DNA of 64,000 bases from Burkholderiaceae bacterium (lineage in GTDB: Bacteria; Pseudomonadota; Gammaproteobacteria; Burkholderiales; Burkholderiaceae_E): NCBI GenBank assembly GCA_019635275.1, contig JAHBZV010000004.1, forward strand, positions 1-64,000. Direction: 5' to 3'. The notes under the pieces were generated by a model. It searched no databases, was not told the DNA's origin, and saw only the letters and a program-made list of their open reading frames with translations. Every line of letters begins with the position of its first letter. The first letter of the stretch is position 1. Positions 1-11,056 of this stretch are shown here, in pieces. The position numbers and the translations under genes were made by a program.

Positions 1-18
1 GGACAGCAAGGAGCGACG

Positions 19-2859
19 ATGAGCGCGCCCGCAGCAACGCACGACCCTGCCCGAGCCGACGCACCGGCACCTGCGCCGGCACCCACGGCCGCCTCGGCCT
101 TCCCGGCCGAGTTCTCGCAGCGCGAGCTCGCCGTCGTGCGCGCGCGCCGCGCTGCGCTCGGCCTGCCGTTCACCGACGTCGAAACGACCGGCCGTGCCGG
201 CCTGGCGATCTCGGGTGGCGGCATCCGCAGTGCGACCTTCGCACTCGGCGTGCTTCAGTCGCTGGCCCGACTCGGGCGGCTGCGCCACGTCGATTACCTG
301 TCGACGGTTTCCGGGGGCGGCTACATCGGCAGCTTCCTCGGCAGCCTGTACCTTCCGGTCGCGGCGCGCAACGGCGCCGCGGCCGCGGCAACGTCGTCGC
401 CGGCCGCATCGTCGCCGCCTGTTTCGTCGTCGGCCGGATCCACAGTCGCGTCGGTATCGCCCTCGGCCGCCCAGACGGCGGATCGCGTCGAGCGCACGCT
501 CGCCGACGCCGACGCGCCGCCCGTCCGCTGGCTGCGTGAGTACGGCCGCTACATGGCGCCGCGCGGCGCCGGCGACTACCTCTACGCGGTCGGAATCTAC
601 CTGCGCAACTGGATCTCGCTGCACTACGTGCTGGCCGTGACGCTGCTCGCAGGTTTCCTCGCCGGCGACCTTCTGAGAGCCCTGCTGTGGCAGCGCTTCG
701 CCGCGATACGCGCACTCGAGACGAGCCTGTTCGCCGGATCGGCCGCGGGCCTGTGGTGGAGCCCCTGGCTCGTGCTGCCGCTCGCCGGTTTCGCGCTCGC
801 GCTGGTGCCGCTCGGCTGGGCGTACTGGCTCACCCAGACACGCCAGGACGCGCCACACACGATGCGCAACCCGGCGCTCTTCGCCACCTTCCTCGTCGCG
901 CTTGCCGCCGCCGCAGTGCTGCGCTGGCCGCCGGCCCTGGCCTACCTGCCGGCCGCGCAACCCGACACCGTCGCTGCGATGGCCGCATGGCTGCTCGTCG
1001 CTGCCGCGATCGCCAGCGGCGCCTGGTTCGTCGCGCGCATCGGCAGCGGCAGCGACGGCATGGCACGCAATCACCTGTCGCGATGGCTCGGCTCCACGCT
1101 CTCGGTCGTGCTCGCGCTCGCCGGGTTCGCGCTCGTCGACAGCCTCGGCCAGAACCTTTACCTGCTCGCCAGCGCCGAGCACGGGCGATGGTGGGCCACG
1201 CTCGTTCCGCTGGGTTCGGCGGTCGTCGTCCTGGTGCAGCGCTTCGCGCCGCTGATCGGCCGCTTGGGCGTCAGGGAGGCCGGACTGCGACTGTCGGCGG
1301 CATCGGCGCTGTCTGCGCTCGGCATCGTGCTGTTCGCGCTGCTGATGGCCGGATGGTCGGCCGTGGGACACGCGCTGCTCTGGAGCGGCCAGTGCGCGGC
1401 CTGCGGTTCGGGCGCCCCCGCGCCACAGGCAACGACGGTCGCGGCAGCGCTCGCCGCGATGACGGTGATCTCGCTGCTCACCGGCCGCACGATCCCGTTC
1501 CTGAACCTGTCGACGCTCGCGCAGTTCTACGCGGCGCGGCTCACCCGCGCTTACCTCGGCGCGAGCAATGCCCGCCGCACCGGCTACCGCGCCGACCCCC
1601 CTGCGGGAACGACGCCGGCCGCCGCGTCGGCGCTGGCCGACGTGACCCGCGCGTCGGCGTCGGACGACATTCGCTGGCAGGCGTATCGGCCCGACCTGCA
1701 CGGCGGACCGCTGCACTTCGTGAACGTGACGCTCAACGAGACCGTGACCGGCGCCGCGCAGCTCACGCAGCGCGACCGCAAGGGCATGTCGATGGCGGTG
1801 GGCCCGCACGGCCTGAGCGTCGGCCGTCACCACCACGCACTGTGGAACGGCTCCGACGCGCGCATCGCCCCGCTGGCGCTGCCGCCGGGACGCTTCGCGA
1901 TGTTCCCCGCCGACCCGCACGATGGCCACGGGGTCGATGGCCACGAGGTCGAGTCCCTCGGCGTCGGCCAGTGGATCGCGGTGTCCGGCGCCGCCTTCAC
2001 CACCGGGCTGGGCTCACGCACGCGGATGGGCTTGTCGATGCTGCTCGCGCTGTCGAACGTGCGGCTCGGCTACTGGTGGGACAGCGGCGTCGACCCTGGT
2101 CGTCGGCGCGAGCGTTCGGCCCGCGGCGCGCTCGACCGGGCGTTCGCGTGGCTGGCCGCGCTCGCGCCGGTGCAGGCCTATCTCGCCAACGAAACGTTCG
2201 CGCGCTTCCACGGCGCGCACCGGCGACGCTGGTACCTGTCCGACGGCGGTCACTTCGAGAACACCGCGGTCTACGAGCTGCTGCGCCGGCGGGTGCCGTT
2301 CATCGTCGTCTGCGACGACGGGCAGGACCGCGACTACGCGTTCGAGGACGCAGGCAACCTGGTGCGCAAGGCGCGCATCGACTGGGACGCGGAGATCCGC
2401 TTCCTGTCCGGCGACGAGATCGTCGAGTTGCTGGGCGCCGGGTCGCCGCTGCTCGAGACCATCGGCACGCCCGCGCAACTGCAGCGGCGAGCGCGCGACC
2501 CTTCGGGCAGCCAGCCCGTCTCCCGGCTGCACGGCCAGGCCTACTCGGAGCGCCACGCAACGCTGGCCTGGGCGCGCTACGGCGACGACGCGCAGGCGCG
2601 TTCGCTGTTGCTGTTCGTCAAGCCGACGCTGGTCGGAGACGAGCCGCTCGACCTGCAGGACTACTTCGCCCGCCACCCGGACTTCCCGCAGGAGAGCACG
2701 CTCGACCAGTCGTTCGACGAGGCGCAGTGGGAAAGCTATCGCAGGCTCGGCGAGCACATCGGCCAGTGCCTCTTCGGCGTCGCGGCGGCCCCCGGGCGCT
2801 GGGCGCCGTACGAGATGCGCGCCCCGGCTAGCGCGCCGCCTCGAGCAGGTACGTCCTGA
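19..2859 (+). CDS. patatin-like phospholipase with multiple membrane segments
   Basis: A 946-residue protein whose ends carry the two halves of a patatin lipid-hydrolase domain. The glycine-rich oxyanion motif SGGGIRSATF is at about residues 65-74, the candidate serine nucleophile is Ser98 in STVSGGGY, and the candidate catalytic Asp is Asp742 in DGGHFEN. Between them, roughly residues 195-490, are several hydrophobic segments, so the enzyme should be membrane-embedded. Patatin enzymes release fatty acids from lipids; the substrate here is unknown. The nucleophile elbow has Thr where classical GxSxG has its first Gly. A GGAG-like site precedes the ATG. The 3' end overlaps the convergent cyclase gene by 32 bp. 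Family assignment is firm, function is not. Confidence 0.85.
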   Translation: MSAPAATHDPARADAPAPAPAPTAASAFPAEFSQRELAVVRARRAALGLPFTDVETTGRAGLAISGGGIRSATFALGVLQSLARLGRLRHVDYLSTVSGGGYIGSFLGSLYLPVAARNGAAAAATSSPAASSPPVSSSAGSTVASVSPSAAQTADRVERTLADADAPPVRWLREYGRYMAPRGAGDYLYAVGIYLRNWISLHYVLAVTLLAGFLAGDLLRALLWQRFAAIRALETSLFAGSAAGLWWSPWLVLPLAGFALALVPLGWAYWLTQTRQDAPHTMRNPALFATFLVALAAAAVLRWPPALAYLPAAQPDTVAAMAAWLLVAAAIASGAWFVARIGSGSDGMARNHLSRWLGSTLSVVLALAGFALVDSLGQNLYLLASAEHGRWWATLVPLGSAVVVLVQRFAPLIGRLGVREAGLRLSAASALSALGIVLFALLMAGWSAVGHALLWSGQCAACGSGAPAPQATTVAAALAAMTVISLLTGRTIPFLNLSTLAQFYAARLTRAYLGASNARRTGYRADPPAGTTPAAASALADVTRASASDDIRWQAYRPDLHGGPLHFVNVTLNETVTGAAQLTQRDRKGMSMAVGPHGLSVGRHHHALWNGSDARIAPLALPPGRFAMFPADPHDGHGVDGHEVESLGVGQWIAVSGAAFTTGLGSRTRMGLSMLLALSNVRLGYWWDSGVDPGRRRERSARGALDRAFAWLAALAPVQAYLANETFARFHGAHRRRWYLSDGGHFENTAVYELLRRRVPFIVVCDDGQDRDYAFEDAGNLVRKARIDWDAEIRFLSGDEIVELLGAGSPLLETIGTPAQLQRRARDPSGSQPVSRLHGQAYSERHATLAWARYGDDAQARSLLLFVKPTLVGDEPLDLQDYFARHPDFPQESTLDQSFDEAQWESYRRLGEHIGQCLFGVAAAPGRWAPYEMRAPASAPPRAGTS

Positions 2860-4081
2860 CCTCGCCCATCCCCTTCATCCGTACGGGCGCGAGCTCGCGC
2901 GTCACGAAGCGCATGCGCAGCCGTTGCCACGCCGCCTCGGAGATGTGCACGCCCGACGGGCTGCCGCTCGACTCGAGCCGGCTCGCGAGGTTGACCGTCT
3001 CGCCCCAGCAGTCGAACGCAGGCTTGCGCGTGCCGATCACGCCGGCGATGACCGGGCCCACGTGCAGGCCGATGCGCACGTTCAGCGCGAGGCCCGTCTC
3101 GCGCGAAACCTCGGCCACGCGTGCCTGCAGCGCCAGCGCGAACCGCGCCGCACGCTCGGCGTGATCGTGCGCTTCGCCCCCCGTCGGGCCGATGCCACAG
3201 ACGGCCATGTAGGCGTCGCCGATGGTCTTGATCCGCTCGACGCCGTGGGCCGCCGCGAGCCGATCGAAGTCGGAGAACAGGCGATCGAGCAGTTGCACCA
3301 GTTGCGGCGCCGGCAGGCGACTCGACAAGGCGGTGAAACCGACCAGGTCGGCGAACACGATGCTCACCTCGCCGTGCGCATCGGCGATCGGCGATTCGCC
3401 ACGCTGGATGCGGTCGACGATCTCGCCGGGCAGCATGCTGTGCAGCAGGTCCTCGATCCGCAGCTTGGCAGCCGCAACCTCGTTGAACAGCCGGAACTCG
3501 CGCCGGTTCTCGCTCTCGCGCGTCCACGCCCCGTAGAGCCCGAGCACCAGCGCGGCACTCACCGCGATCGCGCTCGCGAGCGACAGGCCCGGCTCCGTTC
3601 GCCCCGTGGCCGCCACGACGGCCAGGAACGCGGACCACGCGACGAGCGAGAACACGGCGAAGTGCCGGAACCGAAGGCGGATGATGAAGATCGTCGAAAG
3701 CATCAGCAGCACCAACCCCAAGCCGGCGCGCGCCATGCCCGCGTCGATGCGCACGTAGATGACCGCGAGGAGCGTCGCGACCAGGCACGCCACCAGCGTC
3801 GCTGCGGGCTCGTAGATCCGCTCGATCCAGGGCTGCCTGACCGCCCACGCGAACGCCAGCATCGACGGTACGACGACGAGGAGCCTCAGCGCCACCGTGA
3901 CCCGCGCACCGGCCGGATCGAGCATCCAGTCCGACGCGGCGAACAGACCGATCAGGAGCGCGCCGGCCGCGAGCGCGAGGCTCGTGTGGTGCCGCAAGCG
4001 CAGGCAATAGAAGTTGCGGAACGCGGTCTCCTCGCCCGGATCGGCGAAGCGCAGGCGAAACCTGTCGAGGAAGCCGGCCAT
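2828..4081 (-). CDS. membrane-bound class III adenylate cyclase
   Basis: Predicted to make cyclic AMP from ATP at the inner membrane. Residues about 33-185 contain some six hydrophobic segments, followed by a short linker and a C-terminal cyclase homology domain from about 235. Metal-binding Asp245 lies in FADLVGFT and Asp289 in IGDAY. Lys285 and Asp357 occupy the purine-selecting positions typical of adenylate rather than guanylate cyclases. Asn364 and Arg368 of the VNLASRLE motif, the transition-state residues, are present. The layout resembles other bacterial six-helix membrane cyclases. It lies 12 bp downstream of truA and may be co-transcribed with it. What signal the membrane part senses cannot be told. 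Confidence 0.85.
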   Translation of the reverse strand: MAGFLDRFRLRFADPGEETAFRNFYCLRLRHHTSLALAAGALLIGLFAASDWMLDPAGARVTVALRLLVVVPSMLAFAWAVRQPWIERIYEPAATLVACLVATLLAVIYVRIDAGMARAGLGLVLLMLSTIFIIRLRFRHFAVFSLVAWSAFLAVVAATGRTEPGLSLASAIAVSAALVLGLYGAWTRESENRREFRLFNEVAAAKLRIEDLLHSMLPGEIVDRIQRGESPIADAHGEVSIVFADLVGFTALSSRLPAPQLVQLLDRLFSDFDRLAAAHGVERIKTIGDAYMAVCGIGPTGGEAHDHAERAARFALALQARVAEVSRETGLALNVRIGLHVGPVIAGVIGTRKPAFDCWGETVNLASRLESSGSPSGVHISEAAWQRLRMRFVTRELAPVRMKGMGEVRTYLLEAAR

Positions 4082-4093
4082 CGTGCGCCCGCG

Positions 4094-4882
4094 TCAGCCG
4101 AAGCAGTCGAGCGGCTCGCCACCCCACGATGGCACGCCGAAGCGCTCGTCGTACTGCGCGCCGTCGAAGTACAACCCGTCGGGCGCGAAGGTCGCCGGAC
4201 CGTGGCGGCGATCGCGCCCCGCCAGCAGCTCGGCGATCCAGGCCGGCGCGTGGCGCCCGTCGCCGACGGCCAGCAGCGCCCCCATCAGGTTGCGGATCAT
4301 GTGGTGCAGGAACGCGTTGCCGGTGAACGTGAAGACGACGAAGGCGCCGTACTCGTGCAGCGAGAGCTCCTCGAGGCGGCGCACCGGCGACGCCGCCTGG
4401 CACTCGGCCGAGCGGAACGCCGAGAAGTCGTGTTCGCCCACCACGAGCGCCGCCGCCTCGCGCATCCGCGAGACGTCGACTTCGCGGAAGGTCCATCCTG
4501 CGCGCCGCGCGAGCAGCGGGTGGCGCACCGGCGAGCGATGCAGCAGGTAGCGGTAGCGTCTCCGCGCGGCGCCGAAGCGCGCGTGGAAGTCGTCGGTGAC
4601 CGGCGTGGCGCTGCGCACCGCGATCCCCTCGGGCAGGTGCGCGTCGACTCCCCGCACCCAGGCCGACAGCGGCCGATCGGCATCGCTGTCGAAATGCACC
4701 ACCTGCCGCAGCGCGTGCACGCCGGCGTCGGTGCGTCCGGCGCAGATCGTGTCGACCGGATGCCCGGCGATCGTCGCGAGCGCACGCTCGAGCACATCCT
4801 GGGCCGCCTGGCCTCCCGGCTGCGTCTGCCAGCCGTTGAAGCGGCTGCCGTCGTAGGCAAGCGTGAGCGCGAATCTGGGCAT
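4094..4882 (-). CDS. truA: tRNA pseudouridine(38-40) synthase TruA
   Basis: Isomerises uridine to pseudouridine at positions 38-40 of the tRNA anticodon arm. The 262-residue protein begins MPRFALTLAYDGSRF and carries the conserved AGRTDAGVHA motif with catalytic Asp52. Length and the RYRYLLH segment agree with the TruA family. I chose the ATG at 4882 because the frame upstream crosses the fimV terminator hairpin and has no homology-like sequence. fimV-truA adjacency is common in Burkholderiales. Because the terminator precedes it, truA probably has its own promoter or depends on readthrough. Confidence 0.95.
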   Translation of the reverse strand: MPRFALTLAYDGSRFNGWQTQPGGQAAQDVLERALATIAGHPVDTICAGRTDAGVHALRQVVHFDSDADRPLSAWVRGVDAHLPEGIAVRSATPVTDDFHARFGAARRRYRYLLHRSPVRHPLLARRAGWTFREVDVSRMREAAALVVGEHDFSAFRSAECQAASPVRRLEELSLHEYGAFVVFTFTGNAFLHHMIRNLMGALLAVGDGRHAPAWIAELLAGRDRRHGPATFAPDGLYFDGAQYDERFGVPSWGGEPLDCFG

Positions 4883-4892
4883 CGAGCGGCGT

Positions 4893-4922
4893 AAAGAAAA
4901 AGGGGAAGCCGAAGCTTCCCCC
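4893..4922 (-). terminator. intrinsic terminator of fimV
   Basis: On the minus strand an 8-bp perfect stem GGGGAAGC / GCTTCCCC encloses a TTCG tetraloop (4902-4921) and is followed by a T-rich tract. UUCG-capped GC stems with a U-run are textbook Rho-independent terminators. It lies just downstream of the fimV stop and 11 nt before the truA start codon. Confidence 0.9.
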
Positions 4923-4943
4923 AGGCACTTCGGTGACGGGAAC

Positions 4944-7913
4944 TTATCCGATCTTGGCAAGCATCGAACGTGCCTTCTGCTGTTGTGCGGTGTCGCCGCC
5001 CTTGAGCACTTCTTCGAGCAACTCGCGGGCGCCTTCCTTGTCGCCGATCTCCTCGTAGGCCGAGGCGAGATCGAGCTTGGTCGCCATTTCCTGCCAGCGC
5101 GACGAATCGACCGCCGGTGCCACCGCGGTCTCGGCCGCCGCCAGGCCGAGATCGCCCGCGGATTCGCCGATCATCGGGCCTTCGTCGATCGCCGGGCGCG
5201 TGTCGAGCCCCTCGAGCGACGGCAGGTCGATCTTGAAGTCGCCGAGGTCGGCGAGCGCCGCCGGCTCTCCGGCTCCGGCCGATGCGGCCGGCGCGGAGAC
5301 CTGCCCGACGTCGAACGCCGACCCGGCCGGCTCGATGTCCAGCGTCGGCAGCTCGAAGCGGCCATCGATCGCGCGTGCCAGGTCGGATTCCGACGGCGTG
5401 CCCGACTCGGGCTGGATTCCGGCGGCCTCGCGCATGCTCGCAGCGCGGCCGATCGTCGTGTCGAGGTCGAGGTTGAAGTCGAGATCGGGCATCTCGCCCG
5501 CCGCAGCCTCTCCGTCCATCGGTACCGTCTCGGCGAACGACCCGGTTGCGGCGCCGCGCGGGCGCGCGGCCTCCTCGTCTCCGGGCAGCATCCGGTCGCC
5601 GAGCATCGTCGCAGCGACGCCCGCCGCGGCCGCGAGGCCCGCAGCGCCGGAGAGCCCCGCCGCCGGTGCCGCGGGCGCCGCCGGAGCAGCCTCGGGCACC
5701 GCCGGTGCCGCCGCGGACATGTCGCCCTGCCCGGTGTAAAGCGGATTGGCCGGGTCGATCGACAGGCCGAGCGTGACCACCTTCGGCCACTCCTCGTTCT
5801 GCCCGCCGGTCATGTCGTACATCTCCTGGGCCAGCGTGCCGAAGACCACCGGATCCTTGCGGCCGGCGTAGATCTCCAGCAGCTTGAGCCGGATCGCCTG
5901 GCGCTCGGGCTGCTTCTTCAGCGCCTCCTTCAGGATCTCCTCGGCCTGCGCCTCACGGCCATACGCGATGTAGACCTCGGCTTCGGCGATCGGGTCGACC
6001 TCGGTCGAGTGCACGTCGACGCCGCTGTCGCGAGTGCTCGTCGCGAACAGGCTGTTGCTCGTGTCGACCGCCTGGCCGCCGGTGGAGCCGAACAGCGAGT
6101 TGGCGGTGAAGGCGTCGGCCGGCGTCAGGCTGTCGTCTTCGAACTTCTCGGCCTTCTTGCGGCGGCGCACCGAGTACATCCCGTACGCGCCGAGCGCCAG
6201 CACGATCGCTCCCAGGCCCGGCAGGGTCAGCGGGTTGGCGAGCAGCTGGTCGACGAAGCCGGGCTCGGCTGCCGGAGCCGGCATCGGAGCCGGCGCAGGC
6301 TTGGCGGCGACCGGCGCCTGCGCGTCGGCGGCCGTCGTCGTGGCTGGCGCGGCCGGGGCAGCGGTCGCGGGCTCGGCCGTCGGCGCTGCGGGCTGGCCCG
6401 CGGCAGCGGCCGGCGGCGTGGCCGGTTGCGCAGCCGAGGCAGCCGGCTCGGTGGTCGGTGCGGCAGCGGTCGGCGCTGCTGCCGTCGGTGCAGCTGCCGA
6501 TGGCGTAGCCGGTGCGGCGGCGGGCGCCTGCTGCGCGGCCGGCGGCGTCGCTTCGGTGACCGGCGCGGCACCGGCTCCGGCGACCGCGCCCGCGGCGGTG
6601 GTTCCTGCTGCGCGGGCCGCCTCGACCTGGCGCTGCAGTTCCGCCAGCTGCTTGTTCTTCAGTTCGACCAGTTGCTGCAGGTCGGCGACGTTCTTCTCGA
6701 GCGCGGATACACGCTCCTGCTGTTCGCGCACCGCAGCATCGCGAGCGACCTGGGTCTCGGCGCTCGAGTCGGAGGCGCCGCTCGCACTGCCCGTCGCGCC
6801 CGCCACCTTCCCGGTGGCACCCTGGGACCTCGACAGCTTCAGCTGATCGCCGGGGGCGGCCCCCGCTGCCTTGTCCTCGACGCGTGCGGTGACCGTTCCG
6901 GCAGCACTCTGGCCTGCCTGCGCCGGCTCCACGCGCCGAGCCGCCGCAGCGAGCCGCTCGCGGTACGCGCGGAAGTCCTTGGCCTGCGCGAGGATCTGCT
7001 TTTGCGCGGCTGCCGAATCGACCGCCGCCATCGCGTCGCGGCCGGGAACTTCGAGGCGCTTGCCGGCCAGCATCTGGTGGACGCTGCCGAAGAACGCGCT
7101 GGGGTTTGCGTCGTAGATTGCGATGATCGCCTGGTCGAGCGAGACGTCGGCCGGCTTCACCCGCGCCGCGATCGAAGCCAGCGTGTCTCCGGTGCGCGTC
7201 GTCACCTCGCCGGGAGTGCCCGTCGACGTCGGCGCAGGTGCCGCCTGGACAGTGCGCGCGGGTGCGGCGGCAGGGGTACGCGGCGCCGGAGTGCGCGCCG
7301 CCGCAGGCGTCGACGCGGCGGGCGCCGCCGGGGCCGGCTGCGCGCTGGGCGCTGGCGCGGCCGAGACGCTCGGGGGCACGACCTGCTGCGACGCAGTGCC
7401 GCCCGCCACGGTTTCGCGCCCCATCCGCAGTTCGGGCGGATCGAGCAGGAACGTGTACTCGCGGACGAACTTGCCCGAGGCCCAGTTCAGCTCGACCAGC
7501 AGGTCGACGAACGGCTCGTTGATCGGCTGCGTGGAGGTGATCCGCACGACCGCGCTCCGATTGGAGCGGCGATCGATGGCGAAGCGAAGACTAGTGAGCG
7601 CAGGGTTGTATTCGAGCCCCGCCTGCCTGAACGCTTCGGCCGGGGCGAGCCGCGCGCTGAGCGTTCCGAGTTCCTCGAGGCCGAGCGACGTGACCTCGAC
7701 TTCGGCCCTCAGCGGTTGACCCAGCGCCGACTGGACGGTCAGGCGGCCGAGCCCGGCTGCGTCGGCCGGAGCCGGAACACCGCCTGCCAGTGCCGCGGCG
7801 ACCGCCAGTGCGAGAATCGTCGGAGTGCCCGTTCGGCGCGGTCCGACCGGCTGTGCTTGCGTTGATTTCACGCTTTTCCCCAGTCGCATCAAGCGATTTT
7901 TCGAGCCTAACAT
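4944..7913 (-). CDS. fimV: FimV/HubP-family polar peptidoglycan-binding protein
   Basis: A 989-residue protein with FimV architecture. It has an N-terminal signal segment, a periplasmic FimV-type N domain (residues about 55-160) and a LysM-like region (about 220-280). A long Ala/Pro-rich low-complexity stretch leads to a single membrane helix (GLGAIVLALGAYGMY) followed by an RRRKK stop-transfer. The acidic cytoplasmic part ends in the conserved TPR-like FimV C-terminus (DLASAYEEIGDKEGARELLE). In other bacteria FimV/HubP organises the cell pole and type IV pilus assembly. The start could also be the internal Met at 7889. Codon usage and GC match the neighbours. Confidence 0.9.
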   Translation of the reverse strand: MLGSKNRLMRLGKSVKSTQAQPVGPRRTGTPTILALAVAAALAGGVPAPADAAGLGRLTVQSALGQPLRAEVEVTSLGLEELGTLSARLAPAEAFRQAGLEYNPALTSLRFAIDRRSNRSAVVRITSTQPINEPFVDLLVELNWASGKFVREYTFLLDPPELRMGRETVAGGTASQQVVPPSVSAAPAPSAQPAPAAPAASTPAAARTPAPRTPAAAPARTVQAAPAPTSTGTPGEVTTRTGDTLASIAARVKPADVSLDQAIIAIYDANPSAFFGSVHQMLAGKRLEVPGRDAMAAVDSAAAQKQILAQAKDFRAYRERLAAAARRVEPAQAGQSAAGTVTARVEDKAAGAAPGDQLKLSRSQGATGKVAGATGSASGASDSSAETQVARDAAVREQQERVSALEKNVADLQQLVELKNKQLAELQRQVEAARAAGTTAAGAVAGAGAAPVTEATPPAAQQAPAAAPATPSAAAPTAAAPTAAAPTTEPAASAAQPATPPAAAAGQPAAPTAEPATAAPAAPATTTAADAQAPVAAKPAPAPMPAPAAEPGFVDQLLANPLTLPGLGAIVLALGAYGMYSVRRRKKAEKFEDDSLTPADAFTANSLFGSTGGQAVDTSNSLFATSTRDSGVDVHSTEVDPIAEAEVYIAYGREAQAEEILKEALKKQPERQAIRLKLLEIYAGRKDPVVFGTLAQEMYDMTGGQNEEWPKVVTLGLSIDPANPLYTGQGDMSAAAPAVPEAAPAAPAAPAAGLSGAAGLAAAAGVAATMLGDRMLPGDEEAARPRGAATGSFAETVPMDGEAAAGEMPDLDFNLDLDTTIGRAASMREAAGIQPESGTPSESDLARAIDGRFELPTLDIEPAGSAFDVGQVSAPAASAGAGEPAALADLGDFKIDLPSLEGLDTRPAIDEGPMIGESAGDLGLAAAETAVAPAVDSSRWQEMATKLDLASAYEEIGDKEGARELLEEVLKGGDTAQQQKARSMLAKIG

Positions 7914-7996
7914 CAGCCACTTACCCGCGCAAGCTTAAGCAGTGGCCGAGGTTCGCTACGTCGCGCCCATGTGACGAACGGCGCCCTGAAGGCACC

Positions 7997-8015
7997 CGGC
8001 GGCATGTTGCCGCCG
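7997..8015 (-). other. GC-rich hairpin downstream of asd
   Basis: Perfect 8-bp inverted repeat CGGCGGCA-TGT-TGCCGCCG between the asd stop and the fimV start. There is no U-run, so it may stabilise the asd 3' end rather than terminate. Confidence 0.45.
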
Positions 8016-8028
8016 CCAGACGAGACGA

Positions 8029-9150
8029 TCAGGATGCCAGGAGCCTCAACATGCGCCTGAGCGGCTCAGCCGCCCCCCAGAGCAGCTGGTCGCCGACCGT
8101 GAACGCACTGAGATAACCGCCACCGAGCGACAGCTTGCGCAGCCGCCCGACCGGCACGATCAGGCTGCCGTTGACCGCCACCGGCGAGAGCTCGCGGATG
8201 CTCGCCTCGCGCGTGTTCGGCACGAGTTTCACCCACGCGTTGCCCGACGCGACGATCGACTCGATCTCGTCGAGCGGCACGTCGCGACGCAGCTTGATCG
8301 TCAGTGCCTGGCTGTGGCAGCGCATCGCGCCGATGCGCACGCACAGGCTCTCGATCGGGATGTGGCCCGGCCCGGACGCCGGCAACCCGAGAATCTTGTT
8401 GCACTCGGCATCGCCCTTCCACTCCTCGCGCGAGGTGCCATTGCCGAGATCCTTGTCGATCCACGGGATCAGGCTGCCGGCCAGCGGCACGCCGAAGTGC
8501 TCGGTCGGGAACGCCGAAGCGCGCATCGCCTGCGAAACCTTCGCGTCGATCTCGAGGATCGCCGAACCCGGGTCGGCCAGCAGCGGCGCCACCGCCGCGT
8601 GCGCAGCCCCCATCTGCGCGAGCAGCTCGCGCATGTTCTGCGCGCCGGCGCCCGAGGCCGCCTGGTAGGTCATCGCGCTGATCCACTCGATCAGGTTCTC
8701 GCGGAACAGGCCATTGAGGCCCATCATCATCAGGCTGACCGTGCAGTTGCCGCCGACGAAGGTGCGCCCGCCGCGCGCCAGCGCGTCCTTGATCACGTGC
8801 AGGTTCAGGGGGTCGAGGATGATGACCGCGTCGTCCTTCATCCGCAGCGCCGAAGCCGCGTCGATCCAGTAGCCGTTCCAGCCCGCGGCACGCAGCTTCG
8901 GGTAGACCTCGTTGGTCCAGTCGCCGCCCTGGCAGGTGAGCACGACGTCAAACTTCTTCAGCGCCTCGACGTCGCCGCCGCCGCGCAGCGTGCGATCACC
9001 GAGGTTGGGCACCTCGGGGGCCTTGCCGCCAGCGTTCGACGTGCTGAAGAACACCGTCTCGACGTGCGCGAAATCGTTCTCCTCGCGCATGCGCTGCATC
9101 AGCACGGAACCGACCATCCCGCGCCACCCGACCATCGCCACCTTCAACAT
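8029..9150 (-). CDS. asd: aspartate-semialdehyde dehydrogenase
   Basis: Reduces beta-aspartyl phosphate to aspartate semialdehyde with NADPH, the branch point to lysine/diaminopimelate, threonine and methionine. The 373-residue protein starts [17 protein letters not shown] with the NADP-binding motif. The catalytic cysteine is Cys136 in [10 protein letters not shown], and the conserved MRCHSQALT segment supplies the His. Length and motifs match the gamma/beta-proteobacterial Asd form. The ATG at 9150 is the only start matching the family N-terminus. It lies 56 bp downstream of leuB in the same direction, the usual Burkholderiales order. Confidence 0.97.
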   Translation of the reverse strand: MLKVAMVGWRGMVGSVLMQRMREENDFAHVETVFFSTSNAGGKAPEVPNLGDRTLRGGGDVEALKKFDVVLTCQGGDWTNEVYPKLRAAGWNGYWIDAASALRMKDDAVIILDPLNLHVIKDALARGGRTFVGGNCTVSLMMMGLNGLFRENLIEWISAMTYQAASGAGAQNMRELLAQMGAAHAAVAPLLADPGSAILEIDAKVSQAMRASAFPTEHFGVPLAGSLIPWIDKDLGNGTSREEWKGDAECNKILGLPASGPGHIPIESLCVRIGAMRCHSQALTIKLRRDVPLDEIESIVASGNAWVKLVPNTREASIRELSPVAVNGSLIVPVGRLRKLSLGGGYLSAFTVGDQLLWGAAEPLRRMLRLLAS

Positions 9151-9206
9151 GACATCGCTCCCTGATCGCGTCGGCCTCCCGGGGGCCGGCCGCGCCTTGG
9201 TCCTGG

Positions 9207-10286
<1,080 letters not shown>

Positions 10287-10304
10287 TCAGAGTTCATAAA
10301 TGAA

Positions 10305-10335
10305 GCGGCCCGGCCTGGGTTCCCGGCCGGGCCGC
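10305..10335 (-). other. perfect 11-bp hairpin between leuD and leuB
   Basis: Inverted repeat GCGGCCCGGCC / GGCCGGGCCGC with a 9-nt loop, in the 105-bp leuD-leuB gap. On the minus strand it is followed by TTCATTTAT, a weak U-rich stretch. It could be an inefficient terminator or an mRNA processing/stability element. Confidence 0.5.
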
Positions 10336-10376
10336 CTCGGTCGATCTCGACAAGACGTCTGCGAGCCCGGTCCGCG

Positions 10377-11030
10377 TCAGCCGGCCAGGGTCGTCGCCAG
10401 CCACGGCTGCTCGACCAGCCGTTTGCTCTCGTATTCGCGGATCGCGTCCGCGTGCTTCAGCGTGAGCCCGATCTCGTCCAGGCCGCCCAGCAGGCACTCC
10501 TTGCGGAACGGGTCGATCTCGAACGCGAAGCTGCGCGAACCGTCCACCGTGCGCACCTGCTGCGCGGGCAGGTCGACCACCAGCTCGAAACCGGTGAACG
10601 CGTTGACCTGGTCGAACAGCCAGTCGACGTCGGACTCGGACAGCCGCACCGGCAGCAGCCCGTTCTTGAAGCAGTTGTTGAAGAAGATGTCGGCGTACGA
10701 CGGCGCGACGATCACCCGGAAGCCGTAGTCTTCCAGCGCCCACGGCGCGTGCTCGCGCGAGGAACCGCACCCGAAGTTCTTGCGCGTGAGCAGGATCGAC
10801 GCGCCCTGGTAGCGCGGCTGGTTCAGCGCGAAGTCGGGGTTCAGCGGCCGGCGGCTGTTGTCCATGCCCGGCTCGCCGCGATCGAGGTAGCGCCATTCGT
10901 CGAACAGGTTCGGCCCGAAGCCGCTGCGCTTGATCGACTTCAGGAACTGCTTCGGAATGATCGCGTCGGTGTCGACGTTCGCCCGATCGAGCGGCGCGAC
11001 GAGACCGCGGTGAACCGTGAGGCTTCGCAT
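10377..11030 (-). CDS. leuD: 3-isopropylmalate dehydratase small subunit
   Basis: Small subunit of isopropylmalate isomerase, which pairs with LeuC to convert 2- to 3-isopropylmalate. The 217-residue protein starts [16 protein letters not shown] and contains [14 protein letters not shown] and the swivel-domain active-site loop [14 protein letters not shown]. The ATG at 11030 gives the family length; reading further upstream would run through the entericidin-like gene in another frame. Confidence 0.96.
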   Translation of the reverse strand: MRSLTVHRGLVAPLDRANVDTDAIIPKQFLKSIKRSGFGPNLFDEWRYLDRGEPGMDNSRRPLNPDFALNQPRYQGASILLTRKNFGCGSSREHAPWALEDYGFRVIVAPSYADIFFNNCFKNGLLPVRLSESDVDWLFDQVNAFTGFELVVDLPAQQVRTVDGSRSFAFEIDPFRKECLLGGLDEIGLTLKHADAIREYESKRLVEQPWLATTLAG

Positions 11031-11056
11031 GCTGGCCTTGTGTGTGCGAGCCGCGC

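Noticed and set aside
1922-4894. A 990-codon plus-strand open frame across the patatin 3' end, the cyclase and truA
   Set aside because: It crosses three well-identified genes in the wrong frame and has an Arg-rich noise composition.
4863-7865. A 1000-codon open frame on the plus strand opposite fimV
   Set aside because: It is the antisense shadow of a GC-rich gene; composition is Arg/Gly-rich with no domain, while the minus-strand frame is clear FimV.
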